From: Streptomyces olivaceoviridis
GTDB taxonomy: Bacteria; Actinomycetota; Actinomycetes; Streptomycetales; Streptomycetaceae
Reading direction: 5' to 3'
NCBI RefSeq assembly: GCF_014650115.1
Contig: NZ_BMUI01000025.1
Location: forward strand, 1-64,000
Length of the DNA stretch: 64,000 nucleotides
Shown here: one piece after another, positions 26,170 to 34,199 of the stretch
How the letters are laid out: each line of letters opens with the position of its first letter
How positions within the stretch are numbered: the stretch's first letter is position 1
Translations under genes and position numbers: made by a program
Notes under the pieces: generated by a model
What the model was told of the DNA's origin: nothing
The model's input: only the letters and a program-made list of their open reading frames with translations
The model's database searches: none

Positions 26170-27660
26170 ATGACGACTTCGTCCCTTCCGTCCGGCTACG
26201 ACGTGGTCATCCTCGGTGGCGGGGTGGCCGGTTGCGTACTGGCGGCCCGCCTCAGCGAGGACCCCGGCCGGTCCGTGTGCCTCGTCGAGGCGGGCCCCGA
26301 CTACGGCCCCGAGCAGCGGAACTGGCCCGAGAAGGTCCTGAACGCCCGGGCCCTGCCCCGCGACGACGTATGGGAGCGGCACACCGCGTTCTACCGCATC
26401 CGGGCCCGGATCCTGGGCGGCTCGTCCTGCATCAACGGCGCCTGGAACACGTGGGGGTCGCACGCGGACCACGCGGAATGGGCACACGCCGGGGGTGAGC
26501 GGTGGTCGGCGGACGCACTGGAACCGTACCGGCTGCGGGCCGTGGAGCGCATGGGGCTGCACGCCGTCCCCGACGCCGAACTCTCCGTCTGGGCCTCGGC
26601 CGCCCTGGCGGCGGCGCGCGAACTCGGGTACCGGGAAGTGGACATGGGAGCTCCCGGGTCGCCCGGGTACGGCAGGCCGCTGCTCAACGCCGTCGAGGGG
26701 ACGCGCCGGAACGCCGCCTTCGCCTACCTGGACCCGCCGACCCGGTCGCGGCCGAACCTGACGGTCCTCGACAACGCCCTGGTGGACCGGCTCTCGGTCC
26801 TGGCAGGCCGGGTGACCGGCGTGCACATCGTCCTGGGCGGGGCACCGGTGATCCTGGAAGCCGACACGTACGTACTGGCGTCCGGTACCTTCGGCTCCCC
26901 CGCGGTGCTGCTGCGCAGCGGCATCGGTCCCGCCGCGCACCTGAAGGAGAACGGCATCCGCTGCGAGGTGGATCTGCCGGGTGTCGGCGCCAACCTGTCC
27001 GACCAGCCCGGTGTCTTCGTGCCCCTGGTGCCCACGGACCGCCTGAACCGGGAGCTGGCGGCCAAGGAGTCGGCCGGGGAACTGTACGTCAGCCGCGTGC
27101 TGGTCCGGGCGGCCAGCCGGTACTGCCCGGACGGGGCGTGGGACCTGCACCTGCTGCCCACGGCCGGACCCCCGCTGTTCGGCAAGCTTCCGCCCGGGCA
27201 GTACGAGGCGGGCATCTCCGCGTTCCTGATGAAGCCGGTCTCGCGCGGACACGTCCGGCTCCGCTCGGCGGATCCTCTGGAGCCCCCCGAGATCGACCCC
27301 GCCTTCCTGACCGATCCGGCCGGCCGGGACGTCGCCGTGGTCCGGGCGGGGCTGGAGAAGGCCGGGGAACTGGCCGCGGCCATGCAGCCGCTGGCCCACC
27401 CTGCGGACGGCACACCGGTCCACGCACTCCCCGACGCCGACCTGCGGGCACGGGTGGGCACCTACTGGCACCCGGTGGGGACCTGCGCCATGGGGCCGGC
27501 GGACGATCCGCTGTCGGTGGTCGACGGGCAGGGTGCCGTGCACGGCGTGGCGGGGCTGCGTGTCGCCGACGCCTCCGTCCTGCCGACCGTGCCCGCCGCC
27601 AACACACAACTGCCGGTCCTGGCCGCCGCCGAGATGCTCGCCGACGTCCTTCGCTCCTGA
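26170..27660 (+). CDS. GMC-family FAD-dependent alcohol oxidoreductase
   Basis: A 496-aa glucose-methanol-choline oxidoreductase. The FAD-binding motif is VVILGGGVAGCVLAARLSE, the GMC signature 1 region is ILGGSSCINGAWNTWG, and the C-terminal WHPVGTCAMG plus VPAANTQLPVLAAAE carry the catalytic His and Asn. The family oxidises primary or secondary hydroxyls of sugars, choline or cyclitols, with O2 or another acceptor. The ATG at 26170 follows GGAGCGACC. It lies 85 nt after the radical SAM gene, same strand, and is probably part of the operon. Oxidation of a cyclitol hydroxyl is the natural guess. Confidence 0.88.
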   Translation: MTTSSLPSGYDVVILGGGVAGCVLAARLSEDPGRSVCLVEAGPDYGPEQRNWPEKVLNARALPRDDVWERHTAFYRIRARILGGSSCINGAWNTWGSHADHAEWAHAGGERWSADALEPYRLRAVERMGLHAVPDAELSVWASAALAAARELGYREVDMGAPGSPGYGRPLLNAVEGTRRNAAFAYLDPPTRSRPNLTVLDNALVDRLSVLAGRVTGVHIVLGGAPVILEADTYVLASGTFGSPAVLLRSGIGPAAHLKENGIRCEVDLPGVGANLSDQPGVFVPLVPTDRLNRELAAKESAGELYVSRVLVRAASRYCPDGAWDLHLLPTAGPPLFGKLPPGQYEAGISAFLMKPVSRGHVRLRSADPLEPPEIDPAFLTDPAGRDVAVVRAGLEKAGELAAAMQPLAHPADGTPVHALPDADLRARVGTYWHPVGTCAMGPADDPLSVVDGQGAVHGVAGLRVADASVLPTVPAANTQLPVLAAAEMLADVLRS

Positions 27661-27698
27661 CCGGCCTTCCACCGACCGCACTCACCACGGAGACGACC

Positions 27699-28643
27699 AT
27701 GGCGGCAGAGACGGACATACGCGCGCACAAGCTGGTGTACGGCTGTATGGGACTCGGCGGCGGCTGGGACACCAGCCCCTGCACACCCGAGGACATCCAC
27801 CGGGCCGAGGCCGCGGTCGAGGCCGCGCTGGCCGCCGGCATCACGGCCTTCGACCATGCCGACATCTACCGGTACGGCAAGTCGGAGGCCGTGTTCGGCG
27901 AGGTACTCGCCCGCAGCCCCGGGCTGCGGCAGCGCATCGTCGTACAGACCAAGTGCGGTATCCGGTTGCCCGACGGTGACCGGCCCGGACACTACGACCT
28001 GCGGGGGGACAGCATCGTACGGCGAGTGGAGGAGAGCCTCGTGCGGCTGCGCACGGACTTCCTGGACGTCCTCCTCCTGCACCGGCCCGACCCTCTCGCC
28101 GATCCGCGGGAGGTCGGCGCCGCACTGAGTTCCCTGCACGCCCAGGGACTGGTCCGGCAGTTCGGTGTCTCCAACATGAACGGCCCGCAGATCGCCTCCC
28201 TGCGGGCCCACTTGGACGTCCCGCTGGTCGTCAACCAGCTGGAGATGAGTCTGGACCGGCGCGACTGGGTGGAGTCGGGCGTCCTGTTCAACACGGCGGA
28301 CGCGGCGCGCAACGGCTTCGCGCCCGGCACGCTGGAGTGGTGCGCGGCCAACGGCGTCCGGCTCCAGGCGTGGAGCCCCCTGGCCGGGGGGCGCCTGATG
28401 TCCGACAAGGACACGCGGGTGTACCGGCTCGTCGGCGAACTCGCCCGGCGCAAGGGCACCACGCCGGAGAGCATCCTGCTCTGGTGGCTGCAACGCCATC
28501 CGGCGGGCATCGCCCCGGTCGTCGGCACCACGCGCCCCGAGCGCATCAGCGCCTGCGCGGACGCGGTACGCCGCCAACCGGACCTCACCCACGAAGAGTG
28601 GTACGCGCTGTGGGTCGCCGCACGCGGCGTCCCCCTGCCCTGA
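27699..28643 (+). CDS. Aldo/keto reductase
   Basis: A 314-aa NADPH-dependent aldo/keto reductase. The catalytic tetrad is visible: Asp in FDHADIYRYG with the Tyr four residues later, Lys in VQTKCG and His in LLLHRPDPL. The ATG at 27699 follows GGAGACGACC. Last gene of the presumed cyclitol operon, 38 nt after the GMC oxidase. An oxidase and a reductase side by side suggest inversion of a ring hydroxyl by oxidation and re-reduction, or reduction of the valienone carbonyl; both are inferences. After it, 212 bp without a recognisable gene. Confidence 0.85.
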   Translation: MAAETDIRAHKLVYGCMGLGGGWDTSPCTPEDIHRAEAAVEAALAAGITAFDHADIYRYGKSEAVFGEVLARSPGLRQRIVVQTKCGIRLPDGDRPGHYDLRGDSIVRRVEESLVRLRTDFLDVLLLHRPDPLADPREVGAALSSLHAQGLVRQFGVSNMNGPQIASLRAHLDVPLVVNQLEMSLDRRDWVESGVLFNTADAARNGFAPGTLEWCAANGVRLQAWSPLAGGRLMSDKDTRVYRLVGELARRKGTTPESILLWWLQRHPAGIAPVVGTTRPERISACADAVRRQPDLTHEEWYALWVAARGVPLP

Positions 28644-28855
28644 AGCAGATCACCACCGAGGAGGACGAGGGTGTGCCGCGCGCGAGCAGCGGGTCCCGCC
28701 AGAGGTCGCGGCGATGAGCCGCACAGGCCCGGTCCGCGGTTCCACGGGATGTGCGGGGGCATCAGGAAGGCTGTGTCGGTTCAGCTCTCGTCCCGGGTTG
28801 TCCTGGGCCGACGCATGCCGTGGCGGTGTGTCGACGTGGGTGGGAGGTACGGGCC

Positions 28856-29725
28856 TTGTTCGAAGGCTTTGAGACCAGGCGGGTCCAGCTCGATGAAGCA
28901 TCGGTTCTCGTTCGCTACGGCGGGGAAGGACCGCCAGTGGTGCTGCTGCACGGCCACCCCCGGACATCCGCGACCTGGCATCGCGTCGCCCCGCTCCTCG
29001 TCCGGCGCGGTTTCACCGTGGTCTGTCCCGATCTCCGGGGGTACGGCCGGTCCACCGGCCCGGCGCCTACCACGGACCACGCGGGCTACTCCAAGCGGGC
29101 CGTCGCTGGTGACGTGGTCGAGATGATGCGCTCCCTCGGCCACGCCCGGTTCGCGCTCGCCGGGCACGACCGCGGAGGCGGTGTCGCGCTGCGTCTCGCA
29201 CTCGATCATCCCGACGCGGTCTCGCGGGTGGCGCTGATCGACTGTCTGCCCCTCACCGAGCACCTGTCCCGCATCACGGCCGAGTTCGCCACGCAGTGGT
29301 GGCACTGGTTCTTCTTCGCCCAGCCGGACATCCCCGAGCGGGTCATCAACGCCGATCCGGACAGCTGGTACCGCGGGGACCCCCGGAGCATGGGACAGGA
29401 GAACCATGACGAGTGGCGCGCGGCCACGAGGAACCCCGACGTGGTGCGGGCGATGCTGGAGGACTACCGGGCCGGTCTCACCATCGACCGGCGGCACGAG
29501 GAGGACGACCGCGCCGCCGGGACACGGATCCAGTGCCCGGCGCTGATCCTCTGGTCGCTCCGGGACGACCTTGAGGCCCTGTACGGGAACCCGGTGCGGA
29601 TCTGGCGTCAGTGGGCACCGGACGTACGCGGCCACGGCATCGACTCCGGGCATCACGTAGCCGAAGAGGCTCCACAGGCGCTCGCGTCTTCCCTGGCGGA
29701 CTTCTTCACCGGACGATCCGAGTGA
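28856..29725 (+). CDS. Alpha/beta hydrolase, haloacetate-dehalogenase-like
   Basis: A 289-aa alpha/beta hydrolase. The nucleophile is Asp in LAGHDRGGG, as in fluoroacetate/haloacetate dehalogenases, rather than the Ser of esterases. The His-Trp pair (QWWHWFFFAQPDIPERVI), the DYRAG motif and the catalytic His in GIDSGHHVAEEAP also match. However, the second carboxylate-binding Arg that follows the nucleophile by four residues in characterised fluoroacetate dehalogenases (D-R-G-G-R) is Gly here, so the substrate may differ. The start is uncertain: TTG 28856 has GGGAGG about 8 nt upstream and gives a family-like N-terminus; the frame stays open to 28751. Confidence 0.8.
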   Translation: MFEGFETRRVQLDEASVLVRYGGEGPPVVLLHGHPRTSATWHRVAPLLVRRGFTVVCPDLRGYGRSTGPAPTTDHAGYSKRAVAGDVVEMMRSLGHARFALAGHDRGGGVALRLALDHPDAVSRVALIDCLPLTEHLSRITAEFATQWWHWFFFAQPDIPERVINADPDSWYRGDPRSMGQENHDEWRAATRNPDVVRAMLEDYRAGLTIDRRHEEDDRAAGTRIQCPALILWSLRDDLEALYGNPVRIWRQWAPDVRGHGIDSGHHVAEEAPQALASSLADFFTGRSE

Positions 29726-29804
29726 GAAACCTCTGGGCCGCCTCCCGCCCGGGGTGCCGGTCCACCCGGCGTTGAGGCGGTGGCGCGTCCGCGCCGGTCG
29801 GGGC

Positions 29805-30506
29805 TCAGAAGTCGTCCGCGCCGTTGCGGAGTTCCGGGGTCCAGTAGCCGGTGAGGGCCTTCGCCGGGTCGACGGCGATGCCGCCGCTGCCGGGCGCGGT
29901 GACGGCGATGACCGTGGAGTCGCCCTCCAGCATGACGGAGAACGCGGACACGGGTTCGTTCGCCTCGTCGACCCCGCCGTCCGACAGCTTCACCAGGGCG
30001 TAGGCCGGGGCACCGGCCGCCAGCACCACGGGGGTGGCCGGCTTGCTCTTGGCCACGGCCGGGACGTCCTGCTTGTGGCTCTCCAGGAACTGGATGTGCG
30101 GGAAGCCCGTCAGCCGGCAGGAGCGCCCGGAGGTGTTCTTCGCGGTCAGGACGATGTGGGTGTAGGGCGGCCCGTCCTGCCTGGCGGCGGTGACGCGTAC
30201 GTCCCCCGCGGTGCACACCGGTGTCGAGGCGGTCACCTGTCGGCCGGACGCGCCGGTCGAACCTGTGGAGGCATCGGTGGAACCGGCCGATTCCTTCGAC
30301 CCCGCCGAGTCGGCCGATCCCGCCGAGCCGGCCGATCCCTTCACGTCGGAGGTGCCGGTGGCCGCCGGGGACGTCGCCGCCGTGGCCGCGGGGGCCGTCG
30401 CGGACGAGGACGTGGTGCCCGAGTCGCTCTGGCAGGCGGTGAGGGACAGCGTGAGAGCCGTGCCCGCGACGGCGAGCAGCAAGGAGGAGCGGCGGAAGGT
30501 GGTCAT
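29805..30506 (-). CDS. DUF4232 lipoprotein
   Basis: A 233-aa secreted lipoprotein with lipobox LTACQS at residues 22-27. Residues 28 to about 90 form a low-complexity Ser/Ala/Gly/Thr linker with repeated SAGS units (GSAGSAGSADSAGSKESAGS). The C-terminal 140 residues match the DUF4232 beta-sandwich (CTAGDVRVTAARQ, HIVLTAKNTSGRSCRLTGFP), common in Streptomyces and of unknown function. ATG 30506 has GGGGGATCCCTCC upstream. It is convergent with the hydrolase and divergent from the regulator at 30794. Confidence 0.88.
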   Translation of the reverse strand: MTTFRRSSLLLAVAGTALTLSLTACQSDSGTTSSSATAPAATAATSPAATGTSDVKGSAGSAGSADSAGSKESAGSTDASTGSTGASGRQVTASTPVCTAGDVRVTAARQDGPPYTHIVLTAKNTSGRSCRLTGFPHIQFLESHKQDVPAVAKSKPATPVVLAAGAPAYALVKLSDGGVDEANEPVSAFSVMLEGDSTVIAVTAPGSGGIAVDPAKALTGYWTPELRNGADDF

Positions 30507-30715
30507 GGAGGGATCCCCCGTGTGGTGCGGGGCCGAGGCTCGGTGCCGTCGGCCGGTATCGGACTGCTTGCTTGGACTTTTCGGGTGGTCGGTCGCCCGT
30601 GCCCGGCGGGTGGCCGCAGGGCGGTCGGTACACGCTGCGGTTGGCCGGTGCCGCCGGCGCGTTCCGCGTCTGCCTTCAGTTGATCATTTGCGGTCACTCC
30701 CGCCCAGGCGGTTCT

Positions 30716-30751
30716 CCCGGCAGAAGTGATGTCGTCCATACTTCTGCCGGG
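30716..30751. promoter_or_regulatory. 12-bp perfect inverted repeat upstream of the XRE/NB-ARC regulator
   Basis: CCCGGCAGAAGT (30716-30727) and ACTTCTGCCGGG (30740-30751) pair perfectly over 12 bp with a 12-nt spacer, 43 nt before the GTG of the regulator gene. The 24-nt centre spacing is more than two helix turns, as for a dimeric DNA-binding protein; autoregulation by the adjacent XRE protein is the simplest idea. A hairpin in the leader RNA is the alternative. Confidence 0.55.
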
Positions 30752-30793
30752 GGGCTCGCATCCGGACGGGCCGGATGATCGGGGACTTCGACG

Positions 30794-33103
30794 GTGCGGG
30801 ACGGCACGCCTTGCGCGGGGGAATTCGGGCAGCAGTTGCGGGATCTCCGGGTTCGCTCGGGGATGAGCCAGGAGGCTCTGTCGGATGCGGCCGGGGTGAG
30901 TGTCAGGGCGCTGGCCGACATGGAACGCGGGCGTACCCGGGGTCCCCAGCGCCGTACCGTGCAGGCGCTGGCCCAGGCACTGGGAGTGGACGAGGCCGGG
31001 GCGGCGCGCCTGGAGCGGTCCGCCGCCGCCGGCCGTCCGCGTCCCCGCGCGGCCACCGGTCCGGCGGGCTCCGGCACCCTGGCCCTGCCACGCGACATCC
31101 AGGACTTCACCGCGCGCGGTGACGCCCTGGCCCGGCTGGCGGAGCTGGTACCCGACGCCGGCGCGGGCCTTCCGGCGGTCACCGTGGTCGCCGGGCAACC
31201 CGGCCTGGGCAAGACCGCGTTCGCGGTGCACGCCGCGCACCGCCTGGCCCCGCACTTCCCGGACGGGCAGTTCGCCCTGGACCTGCACGGCATGGATGCC
31301 GAGCCGACCAGCCCGCGGGACGCGCTGGCCCGGCTGCTCGGCGCGGTCGGGGTCGCCGACGCGGCGATCCCCTCGGGCACCGACGACCGGGCCGGCCTGT
31401 GGCGGTCCCTGGCCGGCGAGCGGCGTCTGCTCCTGCTGCTGGACAACGCGGCCGGCGAGTTCCAGGTCGAGCCGCTGCTGCCGGGTACCGGTGCGTCCTT
31501 GACGATCGTCACCAGCCGTCAGGCGCTGGCGGGTCTGGGATCCGTCCACCGTACCGACCTGGCGCTGCTGCGGCGCGAGGAGACGGTGGAACTGCTGAGC
31601 CGCATCATCGGCCCGGACCGGGTCGGCGCCGAAGCACAGGCCGCACGTGATCTCGCCGACCTGTGCGGGCACCTGCCGTTGGCCGTGCGGATCGCCGGCC
31701 AACGGCTGCTGAGCCGGCCGCACGAACGCCTCGGCAAGCTCGTCGCCCGGCTCGCCACCGAGGCCCGCAGGCTGGACGGCCTCCAGGCCGGCAGCCTGCG
31801 GGTGCGTGCGGCCTTCGCGTTGTCCTACCGGCAACTGCCGCCCCGCTCGCAGACCTTGCTGCGCCGCGCCGCGCTGGCCGCCGGAACGGACTTCAGTCCC
31901 GAGACCGGCGCCCTCCTGGCCGGCCTGACCTGCGACGAGGCGGCCGTGTACGCGGAGGAACTGACCGACGCGGGGCTGCTCCAGAGCGATCCCGCCGGGG
32001 AGCGGTACCGCTTCCACGATCTGCTCAGGCTCTACGCCGCCGAGCAGATCGATGCCGAGGACGGCCCCGAGGTCCGGGATGCCGCCCTGGACCGGACCGC
32101 GCACTGGATGCTGCGCCGGGCCACCGCCGCCGCGCTGCACTTCGACGTCGACCACGAGCAGACCGCGTCGCGAAGCGACCCGGACCCGGACACAGCGCCC
32201 ATCGGCCGGGAAGAGGCACGGGCCTGGCTGGAGGCCGAGCGGGCCGAGTGGCTCGCCGCACTGCGCCGGGCCCACGACACCGGCCGGCACCGGCAGGTCC
32301 TGGACGCGGCGCAGGCGATGCACTGGTTCTCCGATCTCAACCAGCACTGGGAGCAGTGGGTGGAGGTCTTCCGGCAGTCCGCCGACTCCGCCCGGGCGCT
32401 GGGCAGCAGGCAGGAGGAGGCCGTCCACCTCAACTACCTCGCCTGGGCCTACAACCTCTGTGTGCACGACCCGCGAGCCGGACTGACGGCCGCCGACAGT
32501 GCGCTGGCGGCAGCCCGCGAGTGCGGGGACGGGCTCCAGCAGGGCTGGGCACTCGGTTACGGCGCGGGCGCCCTGCACCGGCTGGGCCGGACGGAGGAAG
32601 CCCAGGAGCGCTTGCGGGACAGTGCCCGCTGCCTCGCCTCCCAGGAATCCCCGCAGGGCCGGCTGGCCGAGCTGACGACCCTGAACAGCCTCGGCACCCT
32701 GCTGCGCCAGGCCGGCCGGGCGGCCGAGGCTCTGGAGATCCACCGCCGCAGCGAGCGGATCTGCCGGGCGGGGATACCGGGCCGCACCATCGAGGTGGTC
32801 GGGCTGTATCACGCGGTCGCCCGGCAGCAGATCGGCAACGACCTGGCGGCCCTGGGACGCTGGCACGAGGCCGAGGCGCCGTTGCGGCAGGCCCTCGCCG
32901 CCTTCGACGCCGCACAGATGCCGGCCTGGTCGGAGCAGGCCCGGCTCGATCTGGGGCGGGTACTCGGCGCCACCGGGCATCCCGAGGCCCGCACCACGCT
33001 CCTCGCCGCCCGCGACGCCCTGGTCGCGCTGCGCAACCCGCGGCAGGTCGAGGCCGCCGAGGCACTCGCCGCACTCGACGCGAACGGCACCCGCACCGCC
33101 TGA
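30794..33103 (+). CDS. XRE / NB-ARC / TPR transcriptional regulator
   Basis: A 769-aa STAND-type regulator. The N-terminus is an XRE helix-turn-helix (LRDLRVRSGMSQEALSDAAG, residues 12-70). An NB-ARC ATPase follows: P-loop VVAGQPGLGKTAFA, Walker B LLLLLDNA, GLPL-like LPLAVRIAG and MHD-like RFHDLLRLYA. From about residue 480 to the end are TPR-like helical repeats. Such proteins act as ATP-driven switches, often controlling secondary metabolism (compare AfsR, which has a SARP rather than an XRE domain). Its targets are unknown; it sits between the cyclitol cluster and the isonitrile cluster and could serve either or only itself. GTG 30794 is the first plausible start. Confidence 0.88.
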   Translation: MRDGTPCAGEFGQQLRDLRVRSGMSQEALSDAAGVSVRALADMERGRTRGPQRRTVQALAQALGVDEAGAARLERSAAAGRPRPRAATGPAGSGTLALPRDIQDFTARGDALARLAELVPDAGAGLPAVTVVAGQPGLGKTAFAVHAAHRLAPHFPDGQFALDLHGMDAEPTSPRDALARLLGAVGVADAAIPSGTDDRAGLWRSLAGERRLLLLLDNAAGEFQVEPLLPGTGASLTIVTSRQALAGLGSVHRTDLALLRREETVELLSRIIGPDRVGAEAQAARDLADLCGHLPLAVRIAGQRLLSRPHERLGKLVARLATEARRLDGLQAGSLRVRAAFALSYRQLPPRSQTLLRRAALAAGTDFSPETGALLAGLTCDEAAVYAEELTDAGLLQSDPAGERYRFHDLLRLYAAEQIDAEDGPEVRDAALDRTAHWMLRRATAAALHFDVDHEQTASRSDPDPDTAPIGREEARAWLEAERAEWLAALRRAHDTGRHRQVLDAAQAMHWFSDLNQHWEQWVEVFRQSADSARALGSRQEEAVHLNYLAWAYNLCVHDPRAGLTAADSALAAARECGDGLQQGWALGYGAGALHRLGRTEEAQERLRDSARCLASQESPQGRLAELTTLNSLGTLLRQAGRAAEALEIHRRSERICRAGIPGRTIEVVGLYHAVARQQIGNDLAALGRWHEAEAPLRQALAAFDAAQMPAWSEQARLDLGRVLGATGHPEARTTLLAARDALVALRNPRQVEAAEALAALDANGTRTA

Positions 33104-33149
33104 CCCGGCGGCGGTGCGGGCCACCCGCCAGGCCGGCCCCGGTGGCACC

Positions 33150-33593
33150 CTGCGCCCGTCCGATCTGGAACGCGCCGGGCGTCCCGGCGGGAGTCGCCTC
33201 AGCCGGGCTGCCGACCTCACGACCGTTGACGTACAGGTGCGCGCGGCCCGTCTCGGCGTCGTACAGCCCGAGCAGATGGGCCCACTCTCCGGTCTCGGGT
33301 GCGCCGCCGGACACCGTCGCGTCCCCGATCGTGAACGAGCAGGCGGGCCCGCTGTCCGGGGTGCGCAGCCCGAGGGTGAAGCCGGGCCGCGCGTCCACGT
33401 CCTGGCTGGCGACGGTCATGGCCCGGCTGCTCACCGCGGGGCGCGCCCAGGCTCGTACCGCGAAGGACTCACTGGTGTCGGCGACCGCGGCGTCCGGGGT
33501 GAGGAAGCCGTGGGCGCAGCCGTCGAGACGCAGGGGGGCGGTGATCCCGGTCCCGAGCGCCGAGCTGATCGCGCGCGAGACCGGATTCGGCAC
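33150..33593 (-). pseudogene. Fragment of a LamG-domain (concanavalin-like) protein
   Basis: About 145 codons on the minus strand resemble a single LamG/jellyroll domain: SFAVRAWARP, ASQDVDARPGFTLGL, WAHLLGLYDAETGRAHLYVNGREVG and GAFQIGRA are the typical strands of large secreted Streptomyces LamG proteins (usually over 1000 aa). Similarity stops abruptly near 33150, where the same frame runs into the antisense of the upstream regulator, and no signal peptide or upstream part exists. This is a truncated remnant left by a rearrangement. Confidence 0.65.
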
Positions 33594-33753
33594 CGAGGCC
33601 GCGATGCGTGAGTCGTTCCTTCGAGTTCTTCAGGTCGCGCCTCTCCAGAACCGGCGCCGATTCGCGTGAGGGTCTTCTCTGACCGCAAGTGATGGCGTCC
33701 GCTGGGTGCTGACGGTGCCCGCCTGCTTCACCGACTACCAGAAGACCATTTCA

Positions 33754-33965
33754 GGCCATTTCATTTGGGGGGGCCGCGGTAGCAGATGAGGTGGCTGCAA
33801 GTGCGGTGAAGGCCAGGACATGGTCGGGCTTGGGCTCGTGGTGACGGCGTGGGCACCGGCATCCCGCGAGCCGAGCCAGGCGCTGGCGCGTTCGACGACC
33901 CAGCGATGGGCGTCGCGGCCCGCGGCGTGAGCGGATCGGTGGGATGCCTGGCACGTTGGTTCCAC
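33754..33965 (-). pseudogene. Degenerate IS5-type transposase C-terminus
   Basis: Three pieces of an IS5-family DDE transposase C-terminus occur in order but in different minus-strand frames: HRWVVERASAWL (around 33873-33908, containing the catalytic Glu of DDE), HEPKPDHVLAFTALA (around 33790-33850) and HLICYRGPPK (around 33761-33790). A functional gene would have them in one frame. The element is therefore decayed; the N-terminal half and inverted ends are not recognisable. It lies just left of the isonitrile cluster. Confidence 0.6.
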
Positions 33966-34199
33966 GGACAGCCCGACGTGACGGCCGGCGGCACCATCCG
34001 CTCGGCCGACTCGCTCGACACGTGACCAGAACGCCGCAAGTCACACCAAACGAAGTGAGTTGTCAACGGTGCCGTTCACGCAGACATCACGCTGTGCCCC
34101 AGATCACATGTCAGGGCGTGAACCTCTTCTGGCGGTCCGTCAGTAGTGAGAGACGAGGGTGACTCGCTGGTACGCACCCGCCTGACGAAGGGATGTCTT

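Noticed and set aside
30716..30751. Reading the 12-bp inverted repeat as a terminator for a gene upstream
   Set aside because: The gene to the left is transcribed away from it on the minus strand, so no transcript would end there; an operator role fits better.
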